From contig NZ_AOLY01000037.1 of the NCBI RefSeq assembly GCF_000336635.1, forward strand, positions 439,199 to 503,198: a stretch of DNA of 64,000 bases, in the 5' to 3' direction. Shown here piece by piece: positions 24,590-33,091 of this stretch. Both the position numbers and the translations under genes were made by a program. The notes below the pieces were generated by a model, which was not told the origin of the DNA, searched no databases, and worked only from the letters and a program-made list of their open reading frames with translations. The DNA is from Haloarcula japonica DSM 6131 (GTDB taxonomy: Archaea > Halobacteriota > Halobacteria > Halobacteriales > Haloarculaceae). Position 1 is the stretch's first letter; each line of letters opens with the position of its first letter.

Positions 24590-26827
24590 ATGGACATCGC
24601 GCGCTCGCTTCGAGCGGAGGCCCGCCGTGCGAACGAGCGCCGGCTGCTCGTGCTGGCGGGCGACCCCGACCGGACGCGGGAGCGAGCGGCAGCAGCGCTC
24701 GACGCGGCAGACGTGGCCGATACGGAGACGACCGTCGTCGGGCCGGAGCCGTTCCTCGCCTGTGAGCATCACGAGCAGTCCCGCGCCGAGGAACTTCTCG
24801 GCCGGACGCGGACGGCTGTCGTCCTCGATACGCACGAGGAACTCCGCCCGGACGCGGTCGGGCGGACCGTCGGTGCGGTCGACGGCGGCGGCCTCTACGT
24901 ACTCCTCGCGCCGCCGCTGGATACATGGCCCGAAGAGCGCGACGGATTCGACGCCTCACTCGCAGTCCCGCCGTTCGACGTTGCGGACGTGACCGGCCAC
25001 TTCCGCCGCCGGTTCGTCGAAACGCTTCGGGCACACCGTGGCATCGCCATCGTCGACGCCGATGCTGGGACCGTCGAGCAGGACGGACTGACGAATCCGC
25101 CGCCGAGCCGTCCAGTGCCAAGCCCGACACTGCCCGCCGACGCGTGGTTCCGTTCCGAGACCTATGCCCAGTGTCTCACCGACGACCAGCAGGACGCGGT
25201 CCGGGCGTTCGAGTCCCTGCGAACCACCAGTGAGGCAGTCGTGGTCGAAGCGGACCGTGGTCGTGGCAAGTCAAGCGCCGCCGGGCTGGCAGCCGGAAAC
25301 CTCGCTGTCGGGGGCCGAGACGTGCTGGTGACCGCGCCACAGTACCGGAGCGCCGCCGAGGTGTTCGCGCGGGCGGGGAATCTGCTGGAGGCGTTGGGCG
25401 TCGATTTCGCGCGTGACCGGGCGTCGAACCCCCAGCGGCTTGACGTTACCGACGCGGGCTGTGTGCGGTATGCGCCGCCGGACGAGGCTGCACTGCTTCC
25501 GGAGGACCCGGACGTAGTCATCGTCGACGAGGCCGCGGCCCTGCCGGTCAGACGGCTCGAACAGTTCCTCGAGGCATCAGCAGTCGCCTTCACCACGACC
25601 GTCCACGGCTACGAAGGGGCAGGCCGGGGCTTCTCCGTCCGGTTCCGTGACCGACTCGCGGAAAGCGACCACGCCGTCACCGACGTGTCGATGACGACGC
25701 CGATTCGATACGGCGACGCCGACCCCGTCGAAGTATGGGCGTTCCGGGCGCTGTTGCTGGACGCGCGCCCCCCGGTCGACCAGCTTATCACGGATGCGAC
25801 GCCGGAGACCGTCGAGTACCGCCGGCTTTCGGCAGCGGACCTGCTCGCTGACGAGCATCTGCTCCGGGAGGTCTTCGGCCTGCTCGTGCTGGCGCATTAC
25901 CGGACGGAACCCTCGGACCTGGCCCGACTGCTCGATGCACCGAACCTCACCGTCCGAGCACTGACCCACGAGGGCCACGTCGTTGCAGTGACGCTGCTGG
26001 CACAGGAAGGCGGGCTCTCGGCTGACACGCGCGCCACGATGTACGAAGGTGGGCGAGTGCGAGGTAACATGCTTCCGGACGTGCTGTCGACGCAACTCCG
26101 TGACGAAGCCGCCGGAATCCCGGTCGGTCAACGGGTCCTCCGCATCGCGACCCACGCCGCGGTCCGGTCCAGAGGGCTCGGCTCCACGCTCCTCTCGGAA
26201 ATAAAAGCGGAGTTCGCCGATCACGTGGACTGGCTGGGCGTCAGCTACGGCGCGACACCGGACCTTGTCCGTTTCTGGGCGGACAACGGCTACAACACCG
26301 TGCACCTCGCCACCTCGCGGAACGCGACCAGCGGCGAGTACTCCGTCGTAATGTTGGACCCGTGTTCCGACGACGGGGCGGCGCTCGCGGCGCGTCACGG
26401 GGAGTGGTTTCAGGACCGAATCGCTGCAGTGCTATCGGACCCACTTGACGACTGTGACCCTGACGTGGTTCGGGCCGTCCTTCGAGCGACCGACGGCGAG
26501 CGGCCAGTATCGCTCTCGGAGTGGGAATGGCGGCTGGTTGCGGGCGTCCCCGGTGGCGCGTCGGTTCTTGACACGAATCCGAAGCCGTTCCGTGAACTCA
26601 CCCGGCAACACCTGTCGAATCCGGCCGACGCGACCGCGCTCTCGCCGCGGGAGGAACGCCTGCTTGTCCGAAAAGTCTTGCAATCACATGCCTGGGCAAC
26701 TGTCGCCGAAGAACTAGAGTTCGTCTCTGAACGTGAGTGTATGCGCACACTCGGCGGAATAGTCGAAAGGTTGACGCGTCTGTACGGCGACCCTTGGGTA
26801 CAGGAGGAACTCGACAGACACCAATGA
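24590..26827 (+). CDS. tmcA: tRNA(Met) cytidine acetyltransferase
   Basis: This 745-residue protein has the TmcA/NAT10/Kre33 order: an N-terminal DUF1726-like domain with LVLAGDPDRTRERA, a RecD-like ATPase with Walker A EADRGRGKSSAAGLA and Walker B VVIVDEAAALP, a GNAT domain with RIATHAAVRSRGLGSTLL, and a C-terminal tRNA-binding region. It makes N4-acetylcytidine in tRNA or rRNA, with ATP driving the modification. ATG 24590 gives the standard N-terminus. The DUF456 gene overlaps its stop by an ATGA. Confidence 0.95.
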   Translation: MDIARSLRAEARRANERRLLVLAGDPDRTRERAAAALDAADVADTETTVVGPEPFLACEHHEQSRAEELLGRTRTAVVLDTHEELRPDAVGRTVGAVDGGGLYVLLAPPLDTWPEERDGFDASLAVPPFDVADVTGHFRRRFVETLRAHRGIAIVDADAGTVEQDGLTNPPPSRPVPSPTLPADAWFRSETYAQCLTDDQQDAVRAFESLRTTSEAVVVEADRGRGKSSAAGLAAGNLAVGGRDVLVTAPQYRSAAEVFARAGNLLEALGVDFARDRASNPQRLDVTDAGCVRYAPPDEAALLPEDPDVVIVDEAAALPVRRLEQFLEASAVAFTTTVHGYEGAGRGFSVRFRDRLAESDHAVTDVSMTTPIRYGDADPVEVWAFRALLLDARPPVDQLITDATPETVEYRRLSAADLLADEHLLREVFGLLVLAHYRTEPSDLARLLDAPNLTVRALTHEGHVVAVTLLAQEGGLSADTRATMYEGGRVRGNMLPDVLSTQLRDEAAGIPVGQRVLRIATHAAVRSRGLGSTLLSEIKAEFADHVDWLGVSYGATPDLVRFWADNGYNTVHLATSRNATSGEYSVVMLDPCSDDGAALAARHGEWFQDRIAAVLSDPLDDCDPDVVRAVLRATDGERPVSLSEWEWRLVAGVPGGASVLDTNPKPFRELTRQHLSNPADATALSPREERLLVRKVLQSHAWATVAEELEFVSERECMRTLGGIVERLTRLYGDPWVQEELDRHQ

Positions 26828-27321
26828 GCCTGCTCGGCCTCGAAACGCTGCTGTTCGTGCTCGCGTTCGCCCTGCTGGTCGGGGGCGTCGTCGGCAGCCT
26901 CACGCCTCAGGTCCCCGGCGCGCTTGTCTCACTCGCCGGCGTGTATCTGTACTGGATTGCAAGCGGTATGACCGAACCCGGGACGCTCTTGCTGGCCCTA
27001 TTGACGCTGGTCGGCCTGCTGACGTGGGCCGTCGATATCGCAGGCGGAGCCGTCGCCGCGCGCGTTGGCGGGGCGTCGAACTGGACGGCCGTTCTGGCCG
27101 GCGTGGTGGCGCTCGTCCTCTTTTTCATCACCGGGCCGCTCGGCATCCTGCTGGGCGTCGCCGGCACGGTGTTTGTCGTCGAGTTCTATCGCCAAGAGGA
27201 TGCGAGGGGGAGCGCGAAGGCCGCGCTGGTAACCACCGTCGGAATGTTGGCCTCCGGCATTGTTCAGGCTCTGTTGACCGCGTCGATACTGGTCACGATG
27301 GTCGTTGTCGCGGTACTATGA
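26824..27321 (+). CDS. DUF456 membrane protein
   Basis: This 165-residue protein has five or six hydrophobic helices, with DUF456 features PQVPGALVSLAGVYLYW, LLTWAVDIAGGAVAARVGG and a long GPLGILLGVAGTVFVVEF segment. Its function is unknown. Its ATG overlaps the tmcA TGA, and the next gene overlaps its stop in turn, so the three are translationally coupled. Confidence 0.85.
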   Translation: MSLLGLETLLFVLAFALLVGGVVGSLTPQVPGALVSLAGVYLYWIASGMTEPGTLLLALLTLVGLLTWAVDIAGGAVAARVGGASNWTAVLAGVVALVLFFITGPLGILLGVAGTVFVVEFYRQEDARGSAKAALVTTVGMLASGIVQALLTASILVTMVVVAVL

Positions 27322-27482
27322 CCCGCTGTGCCGAGGACGACTGCGAAAACGAGGCTGCGGTCGAACTCCACATCCCCTGGGACGCGAACCGCGAAGTCTG
27401 TCCGGACCACGCCCGCGTCTGGGCGCAGAAGGACGGCGTCGTCCCGGCGCCGATGGACGGCCACGAGGACGAGTGGCCATAG
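27318..27482 (+). CDS. Small Cys/His zinc-binding-type protein
   Basis: This 54-residue acidic protein has Cys4, Cys9 and Cys28 followed by His31 (CAEDDC ... VCPDH), a pattern suited to a single zinc ion. Its ATG overlaps the DUF456 stop (ATGA), which strongly supports it as a real gene. It is probably cotranscribed with tmcA. The function is unknown. Confidence 0.65.
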   Translation: MTRCAEDDCENEAAVELHIPWDANREVCPDHARVWAQKDGVVPAPMDGHEDEWP

Positions 27483-27551
27483 ACTGCTGTCGTCGGAATT
27501 GACGCTTTAATTCACACGTAGGTACCGAATCAGCAGGCTGTCAACCGTTCA

Positions 27552-27568
27552 CGAAGAAAATATAATAA
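27552..27568 (+). promoter_or_regulatory. BRE/TATA promoter of the acyl-CoA ligase gene
   Basis: CGAAGAAA (BRE-like) followed by TATAATAA (27561-27568) lies in an AT-rich stretch, predicting a start near 27590 and a leader of about 16 nt before ATG 27606. Confidence 0.65.
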
Positions 27569-27605
27569 TAATTGCGTTTGAATACGACAAGTGAGGCGTG
27601 TTATC

Positions 27606-29207
27606 ATGAAACGCGAGATGCTCACCACCGACTTCATCGACCGTGCAGCGGATATTTATGACGACGTGACCGGTATCGTCGCCCACGACGGCACCGAGTA
27701 CACGTATGCGGAGGTAAACGAGCGGATCAATCGGCTGGCACACGCGCTGTCGGACCGGGGTGTCTCGAAGGGGAGTCGCGTGGCCCTCCTCGCGCCGAAT
27801 ACACACTACTTCATCGAGACGCTGTATGCGACAAACAAACTCGGCGCGGTGTTCGTCCCGCTGAACTACCGGCTCGATCCAGCGAAAATCGAGTATATTC
27901 TGAACGACTGTGAAGCCGCAACGGTAATCGCCGATTACGACTTCGCGGAGAAGGTCCAGCCAGTACGGGACGACATCCCCGCGGAGACGTTCATCGGCTA
28001 CGAGCCGGACCGTATCGACGGAGAATGGGAAGCCTACAGCGGTATCCTCGACGGGCAGCCGACTGCCGAACCGGACCGACCGGACATGACCGAGGACGAC
28101 GACGCCAGCATCAACTACACGTCCGGCACGACGGGGGACCCGAAGGGCGTGGTCAGAACCCACCGGACCGAGAGCTGGCACGCGCTGGTGCTCAATCAGC
28201 ACATGGAGATACGCGACGACGACACGTACCTCTGGACGCTCCCGATGTTCCACTGCAACGGCTGGGGCCACACATACGCCATCACCGGAACCGGCGGCAC
28301 CCACGTCTGCCAGCGGACCTTCGACGCGGCAGACACCTTCCGTCGGGTCCGCGAGTACGACGTGTCGTTCATGTGTGGCGCGCCGACGGTGCTGAACAAG
28401 CTCATTCAGCACTACCGGGCCAACGACGGCGACGTAGTGACGCAGGGCGACCGCGACGTGCGAATTGCGACGGCCGGGAGCGCCCCGGCGACGGCGACCA
28501 TCGAAAGCGTCGAAGACGAGTTCGGCTGGCGCATCATCCACATCTACGGCCTGACCGAGACCGCCCCGATTATCACGACCAGCAACTCCCCGCGGCGCAT
28601 CGCCGAACGGGGCCGGGAACTCAAGGTCAAGCAAGGGTCCCAGGCACTGTGTACCGACATCAGGGTCGTCGACGAGGACGGGAACGACGTGCCACGCGAC
28701 GGGACGGCCATCGGCGAGATCGTGGTACAGGGCAACCAGGTGATGGACCGCTATCTCAACAAGCCCGAGATCACCGAGGAGGCGTTCAACGACCGCGTCG
28801 AAGGGTACTTCCACACCGGCGACCTCGCAACGTGGGACGAAGACGGGATGGTACAGATCATGGACCGCCGGAAGGACATCATCATCTCCGGTGGGGAGAA
28901 CATCTCCTCGATAGAACTCGAAGACGAACTGTACGACCACCCCGATGTCCTGAAAGCCGCGGTCATTCCGGCTCCGAGCGAGGACTGGGGCGAGACGCCG
29001 ATGGCAATTGTCGTCCCGACGGCTGACAGCGACGTGACCGAACAGGATATTCTCGAATTCCTCAGAGAACGCGTCGCGAGCTACAAGGTCCCCGCAGGCA
29101 TCGACTTCCGTGACTCGCTTCCTGAAACCGCGACTGGGAAAATCCAGAAGTACGAACTCCGCGAAGAGTACTGGCAAGAGCAGGAGCGGATGATCGGCCA
29201 GGAGTGA
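27606..29207 (+). CDS. Acyl-CoA synthetase (AMP-forming, fatty-acid-CoA ligase family)
   Basis: This 533-residue protein has ANL-superfamily motifs: A3 NYTSGTTGDPKGVVRTHR, A5 YGLTETAP, A7 YFHTGDLA, A8 MDRRKDIIISGGENIS, and the acetylation/catalytic Lys in TATGKIQKYELR. It activates a carboxylic acid with ATP and CoA. The size and LNYRL/FHCNGW blocks resemble medium/long-chain fatty-acid ligases. With the ETF operon a few kb away it suggests acyl-CoA catabolism. ATG 27606 follows the TATA box at 27561. Confidence 0.9.
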   Translation: MKREMLTTDFIDRAADIYDDVTGIVAHDGTEYTYAEVNERINRLAHALSDRGVSKGSRVALLAPNTHYFIETLYATNKLGAVFVPLNYRLDPAKIEYILNDCEAATVIADYDFAEKVQPVRDDIPAETFIGYEPDRIDGEWEAYSGILDGQPTAEPDRPDMTEDDDASINYTSGTTGDPKGVVRTHRTESWHALVLNQHMEIRDDDTYLWTLPMFHCNGWGHTYAITGTGGTHVCQRTFDAADTFRRVREYDVSFMCGAPTVLNKLIQHYRANDGDVVTQGDRDVRIATAGSAPATATIESVEDEFGWRIIHIYGLTETAPIITTSNSPRRIAERGRELKVKQGSQALCTDIRVVDEDGNDVPRDGTAIGEIVVQGNQVMDRYLNKPEITEEAFNDRVEGYFHTGDLATWDEDGMVQIMDRRKDIIISGGENISSIELEDELYDHPDVLKAAVIPAPSEDWGETPMAIVVPTADSDVTEQDILEFLRERVASYKVPAGIDFRDSLPETATGKIQKYELREEYWQEQERMIGQE

Positions 29208-29252
29208 ACGCGGCGGTGGCTGTGAGGCGCTGGGACAGTATTAACACGATTC

Positions 29253-29259
29253 TTTATTA
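29253..29259 (+). promoter_or_regulatory. TATA box of the LLM oxidoreductase gene
   Basis: TTTATTA lies about 24-30 bp before ATG 29283, fitting a leaderless transcript. Confidence 0.5.
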
Positions 29260-29282
29260 GGTTCCCAGCAGTCGGTCACACC

Positions 29283-30254
29283 ATGCATCTGGGAGTCGTC
29301 GTGCCACGCGTCGAGGATCACAGCACAATCGACCTGGCCGTCGAGGCCGAAGCCCACGGCTACGACTCAGTCTGGCTGAACGAACTGTGGGGGGCAAGCT
29401 CCGTCGTCGAACTCACGGACATCGCGACCCGGACCGACGACATTGAAATCGGGAGCGCGATACTCAACGTCTTCTCGCGGTCACCGGCCGTGCTGGCGAT
29501 GACAGCGGCGACCCTCGACAGGGTCTCGGACGGGCGGGCAGTGCTGGGCCTGGGAACGAGTACAGCCCGGTCCATCGAGAATATGCACAGCATGGAGTTC
29601 GAGCGCCCGGTCCGTCGCGCCCACGAGACAATCGACATCGTGAAACGGCTCATGACGAGCGACGAGCGGGTGTCCTACGACGGCGAGGTGGTCTCTGTCG
29701 GGGGCGTGCCGCCCTTAGACCGTGACGTACCAGTGTACCACGCTGCCCTCGGGCCGGCGAACAGGCGAGTCGTCGCCAGGCTCGCCGATGGCTGGCTCCC
29801 GCACATGATTCCGTTCTCCGAACTCGAAGCGTCGTTCGACTATATCGCCGAGACCGCGCGCGATGCCGACCGAGACCCCGCCGAAATCACCGTCGCGCCC
29901 TACGTACCGGCCGTGGTCCACGAGGATGCCGAGCGGGCCACCGAGGAACTGCGACAACACATCGCTTACTACGTCGGCAGCGGCGAGGGGTACCGCCGGG
30001 CCGTCGCGGAGACGTATCCGGACCGGGCGGAGCGGATCGCCGACGCCTGGCAGGCGGGTGACCGCGGCGGGGCGACCGATCTGGTCACAGACGAGATGAC
30101 TGCTGACCTGGGTATCGCTGGGACGCCGGAACAGGCGCGGGAGAAACGGGATAGAATTGCGGACAGAGCTGTCATCGACCGGCTTCTGTTAACTGTGCCA
30201 CAGCAGGTCGACGGGGAGCTGGCTCGGAAGACGATTCGAGAGCTGGGGAGGTAG
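29283..30254 (+). CDS. LLM-class flavin/F420-dependent oxidoreductase
   Basis: This 323-residue TIM-barrel protein matches luciferase-like monooxygenases of the F420-dependent MER/HMD type: DLAVEAEAHGYDSVWLNELWG, GSAILNVFSRSPAVLAMTAATLD, and GLGTSTARSIENMHSMEFERPVRRAHETIDIVKRL. The family uses F420 or FMN; haloarchaea make F420. The substrate is unknown. Convergent with the wHTH-GNAT gene. Confidence 0.88.
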   Translation: MHLGVVVPRVEDHSTIDLAVEAEAHGYDSVWLNELWGASSVVELTDIATRTDDIEIGSAILNVFSRSPAVLAMTAATLDRVSDGRAVLGLGTSTARSIENMHSMEFERPVRRAHETIDIVKRLMTSDERVSYDGEVVSVGGVPPLDRDVPVYHAALGPANRRVVARLADGWLPHMIPFSELEASFDYIAETARDADRDPAEITVAPYVPAVVHEDAERATEELRQHIAYYVGSGEGYRRAVAETYPDRAERIADAWQAGDRGGATDLVTDEMTADLGIAGTPEQAREKRDRIADRAVIDRLLLTVPQQVDGELARKTIRELGR

Positions 30255-30258
30255 AGCG

Positions 30259-30990
30259 CTACAGGTCGATTGCCATCATCACCTCGTTGGCGTACTCGTC
30301 GGCGAACTTGTAGTGGTTCTCGCGGACGGCTTCGGTGTCCCAGCCGTGGGTCTCCAGGAACTCGATGGCGTCCTCGTTCGTCGAGGGCACGGAGTTGTAC
30401 AGTTTCTCGTAGCCGTTCGACGCTGCCCACTCGGTGCCCCGAGCGAGCAACTGGGAGCCGATACCGTGGCCCCGGTACTGTTCGAGGACGCCCAGCGTCA
30501 GCTCCGCCGTGTGACTGAGCTTCTCGACCTCCGGGTGCTTGAGGTGGACCCACCCGACCACGTCGTCGTTGATGCAGGCGACGAAGAAGATGCGCGACTC
30601 CAGTTCGTTGTGCCGGAGCAGCACGCCCTCCGAGTCCACCACGTCGGCGACGGTCTCCGCATCGACGTACTCACCGCCGCCGATGGCGGCCCTGATGGCC
30701 CCGACGAGCCCGGTCAGGTCTTCCTGGCGGGCCTGTCGGATCGAGAACTCGATGTCGTCGGCCTCGAACTCCTCCTCGACCGTGTCGTTGTAAGCGATGC
30801 GGAGTTCGCCGTCGATCTCCTCCAGTACCCCGTCGCGTTTGAGTATCGCGACGTGGTGGCCGAACGGTCGCGGGTCCATCTGTAGGGACTGCCGGGCGGC
30901 GCTCGGCTCGACCGACCCGTGCGATTCGACGTACTCGTAGATGTCCCGTCGGTCCTCGTGGTCGAACGCCAGCGGCTCTGTTAGCTCCAT
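30259..30990 (-). CDS. Winged-helix / GNAT acetyltransferase fusion
   Basis: This 243-residue protein joins an N-terminal winged helix of about 75 residues (DIYEYVESHGSVEPSAARQSLQM...ILKRDGVLEEIDGELRI) to a GNAT domain (IRQARQEDLTGLVGAIRAA ... LGVLEQYRGHGIGSQLLARGTEWAASNGYEKLYNSV, with the QxxGxG/A CoA loop). Such fusions suggest a regulator that also acetylates or senses acetyl-CoA. It lies just after the ETF-module end on the same strand but has its own upstream region. ATG 30990 is used. Confidence 0.85.
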   Translation of the reverse strand: MELTEPLAFDHEDRRDIYEYVESHGSVEPSAARQSLQMDPRPFGHHVAILKRDGVLEEIDGELRIAYNDTVEEEFEADDIEFSIRQARQEDLTGLVGAIRAAIGGGEYVDAETVADVVDSEGVLLRHNELESRIFFVACINDDVVGWVHLKHPEVEKLSHTAELTLGVLEQYRGHGIGSQLLARGTEWAASNGYEKLYNSVPSTNEDAIEFLETHGWDTEAVRENHYKFADEYANEVMMAIDL

Positions 30991-31058
30991 GATATCTGTT
31001 ACCACGAGACAGTACTTAATCCTTTATCAAAAACCGTTTACTTTCGAGTAAAGAGCCG

Positions 31059-31421
31059 CTACCGATCCGGAACGCCGGTCATAATCACTGCAACGTCCCG
31101 AACGTTGTGCGTATCGACGAGCAGTTCCGCGGCCGCTCTGACGCTGTAGGTGCCGGCTAACTCCGTGCCGTAGCAGGCGGCGTAGCAGTCCAGCCAGTCG
31201 TTCATCGCGCCCTCCAGTCGCCCGAACTCCGCGTCGGAGAACCGGACCCACGATTCGCCGGTCCGACCCTCACAGTACAGCGCGACGGTGGGACCGAACC
31301 CCTCCCGGAGGATCTCCATGGCGCGCTCCTCGTCCGGCGGGTCGGGGTCCAGGGACGCCCGAGTCTGCTCGGCCCGGCGGGAGAGCGTCCGAACCCGGTC
31401 GTCGTACTGGCCGCTCGTCAT
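31059..31421 (-). CDS. Small conserved protein of the ETF operon
   Basis: This 120-residue protein of unknown function lies 8 bp after fixC and is the likely last gene of the ETF operon. It has no membrane segment and only two Cys in DCYAACYG. The middle reads LREGFGPTVALYCEGRTGESWVRFSDAEF, then an amphipathic helix. Its position suggests an accessory or maturation role for the ETF complex (inferred). Confidence 0.6.
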   Translation of the reverse strand: MTSGQYDDRVRTLSRRAEQTRASLDPDPPDEERAMEILREGFGPTVALYCEGRTGESWVRFSDAEFGRLEGAMNDWLDCYAACYGTELAGTYSVRAAAELLVDTHNVRDVAVIMTGVPDR

Positions 31422-31429
31422 CGGCCGGG

Positions 31430-33091
31430 TCACCCCTGGTTGAACTCGACGCCCTTGCCGCCAGCGGGGTGTTCCCACTCGGTGTCGGCGACGATGGCGC
31501 AGGTCCCGCACTCGACGCATGGCTGGGTGTCGAGGCTCACGAGGCGTTCCTGGCTCCCGTTGGTCTGGACCGTCTCGTCGCGGTAACAGCCGCCGCCGAA
31601 ATCCTCGGCGCTGACCGGGCAGGCAGTGACGGCGGTGCCGGAGGCCTCGAACGACTTGTCGAGGAGTTCGATGTGGGGGTCGCCCACGTCGTAGGTCAGG
31701 CCGCCGATGCGGTCGCCCAGGTCGGGGGGCGAGACGGTGTTCTCATCGGTCACGGGCTCGCCCAGTTCCTCAGCGATGACCGTCGGGAGCGTCACGTATG
31801 GCAACTTGGTGTCGGGAATCATCGACACCAGTCGCGGCGACGAGTAGGCCCGTTCGAGCAGTCCGGCCGCCGCGCGAACCCCGAACCGGCCGACGGCGGA
31901 CTCTGCGATGGCGTTCGAGAGGTCGTCGACGGGACCGACCTCGCCGAGCCGCCCGAACACTTTGTACCCGGTCGGCCGGAGCTTGTCCATCACACCCTCG
32001 TCGTGGAGCTTCTTCTCGTACAGCTCCCCAGCCTGGGAGGTGTCCCCGCGTGCCCGGGCGTCAGCGAATGCCTCGCCGGCCAGTGCCCCGGCGGTGACCG
32101 CGTGATTCATCCCCTTGATGATGGGGCCCTGGGCCTGCATCTGGCCGGCGGCGTCGCCGACCAGCACGAGGCGGTCCTCGTGCGGCGAGGGATGGGCCGC
32201 CTTTTTCGAGTCCGGCACCAGTTTCGCGCTGTACTCGCGCTCATCGTACTCGTCGCCGAGCCACTGGGCCATGAGCGGATGGGTGAGCAGGCTGTCCAGC
32301 AGTTCGTGGGGCTCGGCCCGCTCCTCGGCGATGGAGTCGAGGTGGAACACAGTCCCGATAGACAGCGACGACTCGTTAGTGTAGAGGAAGCCACCGCCGC
32401 GGACGCCGTCGAACAGGTCGCCGGAGAACAGGTGGGCCGCGCCGTCATCGGGAGCCACGTCGAAGCGGTCGTTGATGACTTCCGGTTCCATGTCGACGAC
32501 CGCTTTGACGCCCTGAAACCACTCCTCTGGCTCCTCCCAGTCCATCAGCCCGGCATCGCGGGCGAGTTCGGAGTTGACGCCGTCGGCCGCCACCACGAGG
32601 TCGGCTCTGATAGGGTCCAGCTCCTCGGTCGTCACGCCGACGATTTCGCCCCGTTCGCGCAGCAGGCCGGTGACGTGGACTTCGGTCAGCAGGCCGCCAC
32701 CGGTCTCGCGGGTGCGCTCGTGGACCTGCTGGGCGAGCCAGGAGTCCATCTTCCGGCGGAGCACGGCGTCGGCCCACGCCGTGTCGTGGTGGTGCAGGTC
32801 GCCGATGTCGAAGGATTTCACTTTATCGCCAGCGATGTTGTGGATGACATTCTCCGTCACCGGTCGCTCCGTCGCTTCCTCTCGGAAGTCGGGGAACAGC
32901 CCGTCGATGGTGTAGGGGGCCGACTCCTCGGCGTAGATGAGCCCGCCCGAGACGTTCTTCGAGCCGGCGTCGACGCCGCGTTCGAGCACCAGTGTCTCGA
33001 CGCCGTTGCGAGCGAGCGTCGCCGCCGCGGCGGCCCCGCCCGGGCCACAGCCAACAACGACGGCCTCGTACTCCTCGACGCCGTCAGTCAT
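31430..33091 (-). CDS. fixC: FixC-type flavoprotein-quinone oxidoreductase with a C-terminal ferredoxin-like domain
   Basis: This 553-residue protein opens with a Rossmann FAD site (VVGCGPGGAAAAATLARNG), has GADVV-like DLVVAADGVNSELAR and the second FAD block LVLVGDAAGQMQAQGP. Residues from about 490 on contain CPVSAEDFGGGC ... CVECGTCAIV, a single [4Fe-4S] cluster like that of FixX/EtfX. It should pass electrons from the ETF dimer to menaquinone. Overlaps FixB by 8 nt. Confidence 0.9.
   Translation of the reverse strand: MTDGVEEYEAVVVGCGPGGAAAAATLARNGVETLVLERGVDAGSKNVSGGLIYAEESAPYTIDGLFPDFREEATERPVTENVIHNIAGDKVKSFDIGDLHHHDTAWADAVLRRKMDSWLAQQVHERTRETGGGLLTEVHVTGLLRERGEIVGVTTEELDPIRADLVVAADGVNSELARDAGLMDWEEPEEWFQGVKAVVDMEPEVINDRFDVAPDDGAAHLFSGDLFDGVRGGGFLYTNESSLSIGTVFHLDSIAEERAEPHELLDSLLTHPLMAQWLGDEYDEREYSAKLVPDSKKAAHPSPHEDRLVLVGDAAGQMQAQGPIIKGMNHAVTAGALAGEAFADARARGDTSQAGELYEKKLHDEGVMDKLRPTGYKVFGRLGEVGPVDDLSNAIAESAVGRFGVRAAAGLLERAYSSPRLVSMIPDTKLPYVTLPTVIAEELGEPVTDENTVSPPDLGDRIGGLTYDVGDPHIELLDKSFEASGTAVTACPVSAEDFGGGCYRDETVQTNGSQERLVSLDTQPCVECGTCAIVADTEWEHPAGGKGVEFNQG

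Noticed and set aside
27591-27595. GTGAG before the acyl-CoA ligase as a third copy of the ETF operator
   Set aside because: A single five-base half-site at a different position relative to the TATA box; expected by chance.
27549-29177. 542-codon frame antisense to the acyl-CoA ligase
   Set aside because: Shadow frame caused by high GC third positions; the sense strand has all ANL motifs.
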